Shown: piece by piece, positions 54,381 through 62,982 of the stretch | How the letters are laid out: each line of letters starts with the position of its first letter | Position numbering within the stretch: position 1 is the stretch's first letter | Assembly: GCF_048820915.1 (NCBI RefSeq) | Contig: NZ_JBMERR010000002.1 | Coordinates: forward strand, 1 to 64,000 | Length of the DNA: 64,000 nt | Direction of reading: 5' to 3' | Source of the DNA: Cribrihabitans_A pelagius | GTDB lineage: Bacteria > Pseudomonadota > Alphaproteobacteria > Rhodobacterales > Rhodobacteraceae | Made by a program: the position numbers and the translations under genes | The notes under the pieces: generated by a model | What the model was told of the DNA's origin: nothing | Databases searched by the model: none | What the model saw: the letters and a program-made list of their open reading frames with translations, nothing else

Positions 54381-56309
54381 ATGTCCGACCGGCCCAAGAC
54401 CCCGCTTCTGGACCAGATCGCCCGCCCGGCGGATTTGAAGGGGCTGAGCGACCGGCAGCTTGACCAGCTGGCGCATGAGCTGCGGCAGGAAACCATCTCG
54501 GCCGTTTCGGTCACCGGCGGCCACCTCGGCGCAGGCCTTGGCGTGGTGGAGCTGACCGTGGCGCTGCACGCGGTCTTCGACACCCCGCGCGACAAGGTGA
54601 TCTGGGACGTCTCGCACCAGTGCTACCCGCACAAGATCCTCACCGGCCGCCGCGACCGCATCCGCACCCTGCGGATGAAGGATGGGCTCTCGGGCTTCAC
54701 CAAGCGCTCGGAATCGCCATACGACCCGTTTGGCGCGGCACACAGCTCCACCTCGATCAGCGCCGCCCTTGGCTTTGCCACCGCGCGTGACCTCGGCGGC
54801 GTGGTGCCCGAGGGGCTGGGCGACGCCATCGCGGTGATTGGCGACGGCTCGATGTCCGCTGGCATGGCGTTTGAGGCGATGAACAACGCAGGCCACCTCG
54901 GCAAGCGGCTGATCGTGATCCTGAACGACAACGAGATGTCGATCGCGCCGCCGGTGGGGGCGCTGTCGTCCTATCTGTCGCGGCTTTACGCCGGTGAGCC
55001 CTTCCAGGAGCTGAAGGCCGCCGCCAAGGGCGCCGTCTCACTGCTGCCCGGCCCCTTCCGCGAAGGCGCCAAACGCGCCAAGGACATGCTGAAGGGCATG
55101 GCGGTGGGCGGCACCCTGTTCGAAGCGCTTGGCTTTTCCTACCTCGGACCCATCGACGGCCATGACCTCGACCAGCTCCTGCCGGTTCTGCGCACGGTGA
55201 AATCCCGCGCCTCCGGGCCGATCCTGATCCACGTGCTTACCAAGAAGGGCAAGGGCTACGCGCCCGCGGAGGCTGCCCGGGACAAGGGCCATGCCACCGC
55301 CAAGTTCGACATGGTGACCGGCGAGCAGAAGAAGGCGCCCTCCAACGCGCCCTCCTACACGTCCGTCTTCGGCAACACGCTGGTGAAGCTCGCCGCCGAG
55401 GACGACAAGATCTGCGCCGTCACCGCCGCGATGCCGGACGGCACCGGCCTCAACCTGATGGCCGAACGCTACCCCTCGCGCACCTTCGACGTGGGCATTG
55501 CCGAGCAGCACGGCGTCACCTTCTCGGCCGCACTTGCGGCGGGCGGGATGAAGCCTTTCTGCGTTATGTATTCCACCTTCCTGCAGCGCGGCTACGATCA
55601 GGTCGTGCACGACGTGGCGATCCAGCGCCTGCCGGTGCGCTTCGCCATCGACCGCGCCGGGCTGGTCGGCGCCGACGGCGCCACTCATGCGGGCTCCTTC
55701 GACATTGCCTATATGACGAACCTGCCCGGCATGGTGGTGATGGCCGCCGCCGACGAGGCCGAGCTGGTCCACATGACCGCCACCGCCGCCGCGCATGACG
55801 ACGGCCCCATCGCCTTCCGCTACCCCCGTGGGGAGGGCGAGGGCGTCGAAATGCCGGATGAGCCGCAAGTGCTGGAGATCGGCAAGGGCCGGATGATCCA
55901 AACGGGCAAGCGCGTCGCCCTCCTGTCCTTCGGCACCCGCCTGGGCGAGGTGAAGAAGGCCGCCGAGTCGCTCGCCGCCAAGGGTATCACCCCGACAATC
56001 GCAGACGCCCGTTTCGCCAAACCGCTGGACCGCGATCTGATCCTAAAGCTGGCGGCCGGTCACGAGGCGCTGATCACCATAGAGGAAGGCGCGGTGGGCG
56101 GCTTCGGCTCCCACGTGGCGCAGCTCCTGGCCGAGGAAGGCGTTTTCGACGAGGGGCTCAAGTACCGGTCCATGGTGCTGCCCGATACTTTCATCGACCA
56201 GGCCAGCCCGGCGGACATGTATGAAGCCGCGGCAATGAACGCGCCGCAGATCGAAGCCAAAGTGCTCGAGGTTCTGGGCGTGGCGACGATTGCGGAGAAG
56301 CGGGCGTAA
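54381..56309 (+). CDS. dxs: 1-deoxy-D-xylulose-5-phosphate synthase
   Basis: The 642-residue thiamine-diphosphate enzyme makes DXP from pyruvate and glyceraldehyde 3-phosphate, the first step of the MEP isoprenoid pathway. The TPP motif starts at IGDGSMSAGMAFEAMNNAG, the His in SHQCYPHKIL is the substrate site, and the transketolase pyrimidine-binding region FDVGIAEQHGVTFSAALA and C-terminal domain follow. It starts 51 bases after ispA behind AAGGAGACACC. Confidence 0.96.
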   Translation: MSDRPKTPLLDQIARPADLKGLSDRQLDQLAHELRQETISAVSVTGGHLGAGLGVVELTVALHAVFDTPRDKVIWDVSHQCYPHKILTGRRDRIRTLRMKDGLSGFTKRSESPYDPFGAAHSSTSISAALGFATARDLGGVVPEGLGDAIAVIGDGSMSAGMAFEAMNNAGHLGKRLIVILNDNEMSIAPPVGALSSYLSRLYAGEPFQELKAAAKGAVSLLPGPFREGAKRAKDMLKGMAVGGTLFEALGFSYLGPIDGHDLDQLLPVLRTVKSRASGPILIHVLTKKGKGYAPAEAARDKGHATAKFDMVTGEQKKAPSNAPSYTSVFGNTLVKLAAEDDKICAVTAAMPDGTGLNLMAERYPSRTFDVGIAEQHGVTFSAALAAGGMKPFCVMYSTFLQRGYDQVVHDVAIQRLPVRFAIDRAGLVGADGATHAGSFDIAYMTNLPGMVVMAAADEAELVHMTATAAAHDDGPIAFRYPRGEGEGVEMPDEPQVLEIGKGRMIQTGKRVALLSFGTRLGEVKKAAESLAAKGITPTIADARFAKPLDRDLILKLAAGHEALITIEEGAVGGFGSHVAQLLAEEGVFDEGLKYRSMVLPDTFIDQASPADMYEAAAMNAPQIEAKVLEVLGVATIAEKRA

Positions 56310-56382
56310 CCCCCTGATTGTCAATCATGCCGTATTGGCACGCTCTCATGCGTGACGCATCGCTCCGTCTTGAGTGTTGTCT

Positions 56383-56427
56383 GCGCGGGACAAGGCCGCA
56401 GGCCGCCGCGCATCGCCGGCGCGCGCC
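56383..56427. repeat. Dispersed GC-rich repeat, copy 2
   Basis: GCGCGGGACAAGGCCGCAGG through GCGCGCGCC matches 310-355 over 45 bases. It lies in the 251-base gap between the convergent dxs and YeeZ-like genes, where I see no gene. Confidence 0.6.
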
Positions 56428-56560
56428 GGAGAGGCGGGGCTCTCTACCCAAACACGGGATAGTGGATTTCACTTCTTCCGCTGCGCATCACGGACGCGGC
56501 CGAGTGCCCCAAGGCAGCAGAAAGGCCCGTTCCTGACCGCAGACGGCCCGGCCCCGGGCC

Positions 56561-57430
56561 TCACACCCCCGGCGGCTCCGATGGCGGCACGAAGCTCTCC
56601 ATGTCCTCGGCCGCCAGCACCGCGCGCAGCCCCTCGCGGTAGGTCGGGTACAGCAGCTCCACCCCCAGATCCTCCTTAATGCGCCGGTTCCGCACCCGCT
56701 TGTTCTCGCCGTAGAAACTGCGCGCCATCGCGCTCATGCCGGCCTCCTCGAAAGGCACCTCGGGCGGAACCGGCAGACCCAAGAGCTCCGCCGCATAGCC
56801 CAGCACATCCTGCGGCGGGGCTGGGTCGTTGTCGCAGACGTTGTAGACCGCCCCCGGGTTGGGCCGCGCGATGGAAGCCGCGAGCACCTGCGCGATGTCG
56901 TCGACATGGATGCGCGAGAACACCTGGCCCGGTTTCACGATCCGCCGCGCGCGGCCCGCCATCAGCTTGGCAAAGGGGCCGCGGCCGGGGCCATAGATGC
57001 CAGCAAGCCGGAAGATGTGCAGCGGCAGGCCGGCGATGGCCTGCCATTCCGCCTCGGCCCGCGCCCGCCAGGCGCCGCGGCGGCTGGAAGGGGTAAGGGG
57101 CGCCGTCTCATCCACCCAGGCGCCATCGTGGTGGCCATAGACCGCGGTGGTCGACAAATAGCCCGCCCACTCCAGGTCCGGCGCCGCGGCGATTTGGCCT
57201 CCCATCACCGCCAGCACCGGATCGCCCGCCTCCTCCGGCGCAATCGAGCTCAACAGATGCGTCACGCCCTCGAGCGGCACCGCCTCACCCGGCCAGGTGA
57301 TCATCTCCACACCTTCAAACCCCGCCGCCTCCCGCGAGGTGCCGATGATGCGCCAGCCCTCCGCCAGCAGCCGCGGCGCCAGCGCCCGCGCGGTATAGCC
57401 AAATCCCAGACACAGAAGCGTTTTTTTCAT
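56561..57430 (-). CDS. NAD(P)-binding epimerase-like SDR (YeeZ family)
   Basis: The 289-residue extended SDR begins with LLCLGFGYTARALAPRLL, a GFGYTA-type dinucleotide-binding loop typical of YeeZ-like proteins. STTAVYGHHDGAWVDE and RLAGIYGPGRGPF follow. The YxxxK pair is replaced by RRGAWRARAEAEW, so it may bind NAD(P) without classical catalysis. The first codons (ATGAAAAAAACG) put an 8-base T run on the plus strand. It is divergent from the methyltransferase gene. Confidence 0.78.
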   Translation of the reverse strand: MKKTLLCLGFGYTARALAPRLLAEGWRIIGTSREAAGFEGVEMITWPGEAVPLEGVTHLLSSIAPEEAGDPVLAVMGGQIAAAPDLEWAGYLSTTAVYGHHDGAWVDETAPLTPSSRRGAWRARAEAEWQAIAGLPLHIFRLAGIYGPGRGPFAKLMAGRARRIVKPGQVFSRIHVDDIAQVLAASIARPNPGAVYNVCDNDPAPPQDVLGYAAELLGLPVPPEVPFEEAGMSAMARSFYGENKRVRNRRIKEDLGVELLYPTYREGLRAVLAAEDMESFVPPSEPPGV

Positions 57431-57504
57431 GGCCCATAGATGCGGCGGCGGATCCGGCAGTGCAAGGCTTGATTCGAATCTCCTGCCGCCCTTTCATGCC
57501 TGCC

Positions 57505-58152
57505 ATGAACAATGACAAACCGGACCTGTCCAAGGCCTATTCCCTGCAATCCCCGCAAGGCGCCAAGCGGCTCTATGCGGATTGGGCCGAGACCTATGAT
57601 GCGCAGTTTGCAGCCAGGCAAGGCTATATCCTGCCGGCCCAGACCGCCAAGGCCTTTGCCGCGGCGGGCGGGCGCGGTCCGGTGCTCGACGTGGGCGCAG
57701 GCACCGGCCTCTGCGGCGAGGCGCTGCAGGCACTTGGCACCGGCCCTATTGACGCCACCGACATCAGCCCCGAAATGCTGCGCGAGGCGCTGCGCAAGGA
57801 CGTCTACCGCGACGTGATCGAAGCCGACTTGCGGCTCGGCATCCCAGTGCCGCGCAACGCCTACCGCGGGGTGATCTCCTGCGGCACCTTCACCCACGGC
57901 CACATCGGCCCCGAGGTGCTGCCCGCGCTGTTGCGGGTGGCGGCGCCGAATGCGCAGTTTGCCCTTTCGATTAACACGAAATTCTACAAGAAGGCCGGTT
58001 TCGCCGGAGCCTTCGACCGGCTGTTGCGCGGGCAATGGATCAAGACCCTGACGCTCTGTGAGGTGCCGATTTACGACACGCGCGCCAATGGCGCGGCGGC
58101 TGGCGATCACGCCGGGGACACCGCGCTGATCGCCCTGTTCCGCCGGATCTGA
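57505..58152 (+). CDS. SAM-dependent methyltransferase (class I)
   Basis: The 215-residue protein has the Rossmann motif I VLDVGAGTGLCGEALQALG, motif post-I IDATDISPEMLREA and a following SCGTFTHGHIGPEVLPALL. The substrate is unknown; the pattern resembles WBSCR27-like methyltransferases. ATG 57505 or 57496 may be used. It is divergent from the YeeZ-like SDR, with 74 bases between. Confidence 0.82.
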   Translation: MNNDKPDLSKAYSLQSPQGAKRLYADWAETYDAQFAARQGYILPAQTAKAFAAAGGRGPVLDVGAGTGLCGEALQALGTGPIDATDISPEMLREALRKDVYRDVIEADLRLGIPVPRNAYRGVISCGTFTHGHIGPEVLPALLRVAAPNAQFALSINTKFYKKAGFAGAFDRLLRGQWIKTLTLCEVPIYDTRANGAAAGDHAGDTALIALFRRI

Positions 58153-58155
58153 CCC

Positions 58156-58230
58156 GCGCCGCGCGCCAGCGCGGCGCCCGGCCCAACGGCCGGGAGGGTA
58201 TCTCCGATGCCCGCCCGGCGGGCGGGAGCC
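58156..58230. repeat. Palindromic intergenic element
   Basis: Three hairpins lie in a row: GCGCCGCGC/GCGCGGCGC (58156-58177), CCCGGCC/GGCCGGG with loop CAAC (58177-58194), and a CCCGCCC/GGGCGGG block at about 58210-58227. It occupies the gap between the convergent methyltransferase and crotonase genes and looks like a REP-like unit or terminator array. Confidence 0.6.
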
Positions 58231-58260
58231 CCCACCTGCCGTCTCCTCCGCCGCTTGCTG

Positions 58261-59046
58261 CTACTCGCCCTTCCAGACCGGATCGCGCTTCTCCGCAAAG
58301 GCGCGCGCGCCCTCCAGCTGATCCTCCGAACGATAGAGCCGCTCCACCGTGGCCAGCTGGCTCCGGGTGATCCGGTTCATCGCATCCTGGAACTTGCTGT
58401 CCTCGGCGTCGCGCACGATCTCCTTTATCGCCGCATAGACCAAGGGCGGCCCCGAGGCGAGCAGCCGCGCCATCTCCCAGGCGCGGTCCATCAGCCGCTC
58501 CGCCGCCACGATCTCGTTCACCAGCCCCCAGCGGTGCGCTTCCTCCGCGTCGAACCAGCGCCCGGTCAGCAGCAGCTCCATCGCGATGTGATAGGGGATG
58601 CGCTTGGGCAGCTTGACCGAGGCGGCATCCGCCACCGTGCCCGAGCGGATCTCCGGCAGCGCAAATGTGGCATGCTCCGCCGCCAGGATGATGTCGGCAG
58701 AAATCGCCAGCTCCAGCCCGCCGCCGCAGGCGATGCCGTTGACCGCAGCGATCACCGGCTTGTTCATGCCGCGCATCTCCTGCAGCCCGCCAAAGCCGCC
58801 AACACCGTAATCGCCATCCACCGCGTCGCCATCGGCCGCGGCCTTCAGGTCCCAGCCGGGGCAAAAAAACTTCCCGCCGCCGCCGGTCAGGATCGCCACC
58901 CGCAGCCCGGGATCGTCGCGGAACTCCCGGAACACCTCGCCCATCAGCCGCGAGGTCTTGAGGTCGATGGCATTGGCCTTGGGCCGGTCCAGGGTCACTT
59001 CCAGAATGGCGTCCTCGCGGCGCGTCTTCACGGGGCTTTCGGTCAT
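58261..59046 (-). CDS. Enoyl-CoA hydratase/isomerase (crotonase; CaiD-like)
   Basis: The 261-residue crotonase-fold protein has the oxyanion-hole segments VAILTGGGGKFFCPGWDLKA and NGIACGGGLELAISADIILA, and PEIRSGTVADAASVKLPKRIPYHIAMELLLTG-like catalytic helix (here the usual Glu is replaced in part). It resembles carnitinyl-CoA dehydratases. It ends the leftward cluster of acyl-CoA dehydrogenase, SelW-like protein and CoA ligase; the 91-base gap suggests the same transcript. Confidence 0.87.
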   Translation of the reverse strand: MTESPVKTRREDAILEVTLDRPKANAIDLKTSRLMGEVFREFRDDPGLRVAILTGGGGKFFCPGWDLKAAADGDAVDGDYGVGGFGGLQEMRGMNKPVIAAVNGIACGGGLELAISADIILAAEHATFALPEIRSGTVADAASVKLPKRIPYHIAMELLLTGRWFDAEEAHRWGLVNEIVAAERLMDRAWEMARLLASGPPLVYAAIKEIVRDAEDSKFQDAMNRITRSQLATVERLYRSEDQLEGARAFAEKRDPVWKGE

Positions 59047-59137
59047 CTTCTCTCCCTTCCGGCACCGCTCCGGGCGCCGCTTTCATGCATCAAGGCAGGC
59101 CGGGCGCAAAGCCCGCTGCCGGTTCCTGTTGCAAGCC

Positions 59138-61168
59138 TCAGTACTTGCGCCGCATCAGCGCATCCGCCGCCACCGCATCCTCGGGCGTGCAGAGCAGCGG
59201 GTTGATCTCGATCTCTTCCAGTCCGGCGGCGTTCTCCACCACGTAGAGCTCCACCGCCCGCACCGCGCGCAGAATCGCCTCGCGGTCCGCCGGCGGCGCG
59301 CCGCGGTAGCCTGCCAGCAGTGGCGCAATGCGCAGGCTGTGCAGCGCCGCTTCGATCTCCGCATCCGAGGCCGGCAGCAGCAGCGAGGCGCTGTCCCGCA
59401 TCACTTCGGTCAGGGTGCCGCCCGCGGCGAGCGTCAGCACAAATCCATGCGCCGGATCCTTCACCACGCCGATCAGCAGCTCGGCCACGGCCCCGGTCAC
59501 CATCTCCTCGACCAAAAAGCGCCGGGCCGGCATGCGGAAGGCGGCATCGCTCACCTCCTGCCCCGAGCCGAGGTTGAGCACCACCGCCCCGGCCTCGGTC
59601 TTGTGGGCCACGCCCTCGCCCTTCAGCACCACCGGGAATCCGACATCCACCGCCACTGCCCGTGCCGTTCCGGCCGAGGCAGCGCGCTTGGACCGCGGCA
59701 CCCGCAGGCCATAGGCGGCGAGCTGGCGCTTGGCCTCGGCCTCGGGGATCAGCTCCGGCTCCACCGCGGGCGTCGGCAGCAGCAAGGGCGCGGGCTCCGG
59801 CGGCAACGGCAGGCTGGCCGCCGCGCAGGCGGAAATTGCCTCGCGCAGCCCGCAGAGCGGCACCACCCCTGCCGCCATCAGCCGTTCTGCCACATCCTCG
59901 GGCAGCAGCTCCGGCAAGGTCGCCGCCATCGCCACCGGGCGGCCGCTCTGCTGCCGGGCGCCGATCGCGGCCTCGATGGCGCAGTCCCAGTCGGAGGCAT
60001 CGCAGCGGTCGGCGCGGGGGAAGTCCGCGATCAGCAGCGTGATCGCCAGCTCCGGGTCGGCCATTGCAGCAAAGGCGCGGGTCATCGCCGATGCGTCGCG
60101 CCAGATATACGTGTGGTAGTCCAGCGGGTTGGCCAGTGCCACCATCGGCCCCAGTGCATCCCGCAGATCCGCCTTCTGGCACGCAGTTAGCGGCGGAAAC
60201 ACCACGCCGCTCCCCTCTGCGGTATCCGCCGCCAGGCTCGCCTCGCCCCCCGAACAGCTGATCGAGGCAATCCGGTTCGACGGCAGCCGCCCGGCAACAT
60301 GCAAAAGCTTCAGCGTCTCGAGGAAGGCGGGCAGGTCGTCCAGGCGCGGAATGCCAAGCCGCGCCAGCAGCGCCCCGGCCCCGGCATCGCCGCCCGCAAG
60401 CGACGCTGTGTGCGACACGGTTGCCGCGCGCGCCTCCGCCGATTTGCCGACTTTCAGAGCCACGATCGGCTTGCCCAGCGCCCGCGCCCGCGCCGCCAGC
60501 GCCTCAAAAGCGCGCAGATCGCCGAAGCCCTCGATATGCAGCCCCAGCGCGGTGACCCGGTCGTCCTCCAACAGCGCCGTGCCGATCTCCGCAATGCCCG
60601 ACTGCGCCTGGTTGCCTGCGGTCACCACATAGGCCAACGGCACCCCGCGGCGCTGCATGGTGAGGTTGATCGCGATGTTCGAGCTCTGCGTGACCAGCGC
60701 CACACCCCGCTCCACCCGCGCACCGCCATGCTGGTCCGGCCACAACAGCGCGCCGTCCAGATAGTTGATGAAGCCATAACAATTGGGCCCGAGGAAGGGC
60801 ATGTCCCCTGCCGCCGCCACCAGCTGCGCCTGCAGATCCGCGCCCCCGGCATCCTCCGCTGCCGCCTCCAGGAAGCCGGAGGCAAAACACACCGCCCCGC
60901 CCGCGCCCCGCGCCGCCAGCGCCCTCACCACCTCAATGGTGGCAATGCGGTTCACCCCGATGAAGGCCGCATCCGGCGCTTCGGGCAGGCTTTCCGCGTC
61001 GCGGAATGCAGGCAGGCCCGCAACCTCGCCGGCCTTTGGATGCACAGGCCAGATGTCACCCGCAAATCCCATCTTGCGGCATTGCTCGATCACCAGCCGG
61101 CACCAGGCGCCGCCGCCGATCACGGCAATGGATTTCGGCCGGAACAGCCGGGAGAGGTCGCGTGTCAT
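59138..61168 (-). CDS. NDP-forming acyl-CoA synthetase (acetate-CoA ligase family)
   Basis: The 676-residue protein joins a CoA-binding Rossmann domain (SIAVIGGGAWCRLVIEQ), ligase-CoA domains with the SCSGGEASLAAD region, and a C-terminal ATP-grasp domain (RKSKRAAS-type start, then FPVVLKGEGVAHKTEAGAV and VEINPLL-like EIEINPLL). It should form an acyl-CoA with ATP through a phospho-His. The start at 61166-61168 (MTRDLSRLFRP) was chosen; a 94-codon extension crosses a repeat and is non-coding. Substrate probably a carnitine-like or short acid (inference from the neighbours). Confidence 0.87.
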   Translation of the reverse strand: MTRDLSRLFRPKSIAVIGGGAWCRLVIEQCRKMGFAGDIWPVHPKAGEVAGLPAFRDAESLPEAPDAAFIGVNRIATIEVVRALAARGAGGAVCFASGFLEAAAEDAGGADLQAQLVAAAGDMPFLGPNCYGFINYLDGALLWPDQHGGARVERGVALVTQSSNIAINLTMQRRGVPLAYVVTAGNQAQSGIAEIGTALLEDDRVTALGLHIEGFGDLRAFEALAARARALGKPIVALKVGKSAEARAATVSHTASLAGGDAGAGALLARLGIPRLDDLPAFLETLKLLHVAGRLPSNRIASISCSGGEASLAADTAEGSGVVFPPLTACQKADLRDALGPMVALANPLDYHTYIWRDASAMTRAFAAMADPELAITLLIADFPRADRCDASDWDCAIEAAIGARQQSGRPVAMAATLPELLPEDVAERLMAAGVVPLCGLREAISACAAASLPLPPEPAPLLLPTPAVEPELIPEAEAKRQLAAYGLRVPRSKRAASAGTARAVAVDVGFPVVLKGEGVAHKTEAGAVVLNLGSGQEVSDAAFRMPARRFLVEEMVTGAVAELLIGVVKDPAHGFVLTLAAGGTLTEVMRDSASLLLPASDAEIEAALHSLRIAPLLAGYRGAPPADREAILRAVRAVELYVVENAAGLEEIEINPLLCTPEDAVAADALMRRKY

Positions 61169-61202
61169 GTCAGAAGCGGTCCGCTGCTTGAGAGTTGGGG
61201 AG

Positions 61203-61391
61203 CCTCCGGCGGGGATATTTCCAGCCAGAAGAATTAAGGGGTTCTTTACCAGAATCACACGCAATGATTGTGCGGTACAGGCGGGGACGCCGATGACCGC
61301 GCCAGGAGAAGGCCCCCGGTTGCGGCCTGGCCCGCCGGGGGCTGGATCTGCGCCCCTGGCTTCTTCTGGCTTCAAATATCCCCGCCGGAGG
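61203..61391. repeat. 31-bp inverted repeat pair in the CoA-ligase leader
   Basis: Left arm 61203-61233 (CCTCCGGCGGGGATATTT then CAGCCAGAAGAA) and right arm 61361-61391 (TTCTTCTGGCTT then AAATATCCCCGCCGGAGG) are near-perfect complements, 127 bases apart. The arms resemble the TTCTGACC-AAATACCCC repeats elsewhere in the window. No gene lies between the arms. Confidence 0.75.
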
Positions 61392-61400
61392 CATCCTGCC

Positions 61401-61736
61401 CTAGCCTCCGGTGCTGCGGTCGAGATGGCCAAGATCCCGGTCCGGCGCAATGCGGTCGCGCAGGCGCTGCTTCAGCTCCCTGGCATCGGGAAAGCCGCCA
61501 TCGCGCTTGCGCTCCCAGATCACTGCGCCATCGGCGCGGATCTCGAAGATGCCGCCGGACTCGCCCGGCACCAGGGTGACGCCGCCGAGGCTGCCTTCGA
61601 ATGTTTGCAACAGTTCCTGCGCCATCCAGCCCGCCCGCAGCAGCCAGTTGCAGCCGGTGCAGTAGGTGATCGTCACCACCGGTTTCGGGGCAGCGCCCGT
61701 CTCATTGGGTGCGTCGGCGGCGCCGGTGTCTGCCAT
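61401..61736 (-). CDS. SelT/SelW/SelH-family (Rdx) thioredoxin-like protein
   Basis: The 111-residue protein has the Rdx fold start VTITYCTGCNWLLRAGWMAQELLQTF with a CxxC (CTGC) redox motif near residue 26, then LVPGESGGIFEI and DGGFPDARELKQRLRD. Homologues are selenoprotein W relatives of unknown redox role; here both positions are Cys, not Sec. It lies three bases past the acyl-CoA dehydrogenase stop, so the two are co-translated. Confidence 0.88.
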   Translation of the reverse strand: MADTGAADAPNETGAAPKPVVTITYCTGCNWLLRAGWMAQELLQTFEGSLGGVTLVPGESGGIFEIRADGAVIWERKRDGGFPDARELKQRLRDRIAPDRDLGHLDRSTGG

Positions 61737-61739
61737 GTC

Positions 61740-62903
61740 TCATCCTCCAAGCGGGCGCAGCATCTCGCGGCTGATGATGTGCCGCTGGATTTCACTGGTG
61801 CCCTCCCAGATACGCTCCACCCGCGCGTCGCGCCAGATGCGTTCGAGCGGCAGCTCGTCCATCAGCCCCATGCCGCCGTGGATCTGGATTGCCTCGTCGG
61901 CAACGAAGGCCAGCATTTCGGTCGCCTTCAGCTTGGCCATCGACATGTCGCTCTCGGTCACCGTGCCCTGGTCGAACTTCCAGCCCGCTTCCCAGGTCAA
62001 GAGGTTCGCCGCCTTCAGCTCCAGCGCCATATCGGCAAGCTTGAAGGAGACGCCCTGGAACTTGCCGATCTGCTGGCCGAACTGGCGGCGCTCAGCCGCG
62101 TATTCCACCGAATGCTGCAGCGCGCGCTCGGCCCGGCCCAAGCAGGTGGCCGCGACCTGCAGCCGGGTGGCGCCCAGCCAGGTGTTGGCCACCTCGAAGC
62201 CCTTGCCCACCTCGCCCAGCACCGCCCGTGACGGCAGCCGGCAGTCGTCGAATTCCAGCACCGCATTGGTGTAGCCGCGGTGGCTCACGTTGCGGTAGCC
62301 GTCGCGCACGGTGAAACCCGGCGTGCCCTTATCGACGAAGAAGGCGGTGATCTTCTTCTTCACCCCGCGCGGCGTCTCCTCCTCGCCCGTCGCCATGAAC
62401 ACGATGGCAAAGTCGGCGATGTCGGCATGGCTGATGAAATGCTTGGTGCCGTTCAGGATCCAGTCATCGCCGTCCTTGCGGGCGCTGGCCTTCATGCCGC
62501 GCAGGTCCGATCCGGCGTCCGGTTCGGTCATCGCCAGGCAATCCCATTTCTCACCCTTCATGCAAGGGGTGAGGTACTTTTCCTTCTGCTCCTCGGTGCC
62601 CGCGAGCAGGATGTTGGAAGGGCGCGCAACGCCGGTCCAGTGCAGCGCGTAGTTGGCGCGGCCAAGCTCCTTTTCGTACATCAGCCAGGTCAGCGTATCG
62701 AGCCCGGCACCGCCCAGCTCTTCGGGCATGTTGGCCGCGTAAAGCCCGGCGTCCATCGCCTTCTTCTGCACCTCGCGGATCACCTCCATGTCGAGATGGC
62801 CGCTGCGCTCGATCGCCGCCTCATGCGGGTAGAGCTCCTTTTCCACGAAGGCGCGGGTGGTCCCGACGATCATCGATTGTTCTTCGGTCATCCCGAACTG
62901 CAT
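61740..62903 (-). CDS. Acyl-CoA dehydrogenase
   Basis: The 387-residue flavoprotein has the ACAD signatures CLAMTEPDAGSDLRGMKASA and the FAD-binding GGMGLMDELPLERIWRDARV, with the catalytic-Glu region near the IHGGMG segment. It passes electrons to ETF. Start is the ATG at 62901-62903. Together with the CaiD-like crotonase and a CoA ligase it suggests breakdown of a CoA-activated acid such as gamma-butyrobetaine or carnitine (inference). It is divergent from the GlxA-type regulator. Confidence 0.9.
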   Translation of the reverse strand: MQFGMTEEQSMIVGTTRAFVEKELYPHEAAIERSGHLDMEVIREVQKKAMDAGLYAANMPEELGGAGLDTLTWLMYEKELGRANYALHWTGVARPSNILLAGTEEQKEKYLTPCMKGEKWDCLAMTEPDAGSDLRGMKASARKDGDDWILNGTKHFISHADIADFAIVFMATGEEETPRGVKKKITAFFVDKGTPGFTVRDGYRNVSHRGYTNAVLEFDDCRLPSRAVLGEVGKGFEVANTWLGATRLQVAATCLGRAERALQHSVEYAAERRQFGQQIGKFQGVSFKLADMALELKAANLLTWEAGWKFDQGTVTESDMSMAKLKATEMLAFVADEAIQIHGGMGLMDELPLERIWRDARVERIWEGTSEIQRHIISREMLRPLGG

Positions 62904-62982
62904 GGCGGATCTCCCCGGTCTGTCTGCTGCCTCGCAGAATAGGCGGCTTGCGGCGGCTGATCATGCGAAGTTAGACTAAATC

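Noticed and set aside
57421..57428. T run at the start of the YeeZ-like gene as a phase-variable tract
   Set aside because: Eight bases that encode the usual Met-Lys-Lys-Thr start; too short and too ordinary to claim phase variation.
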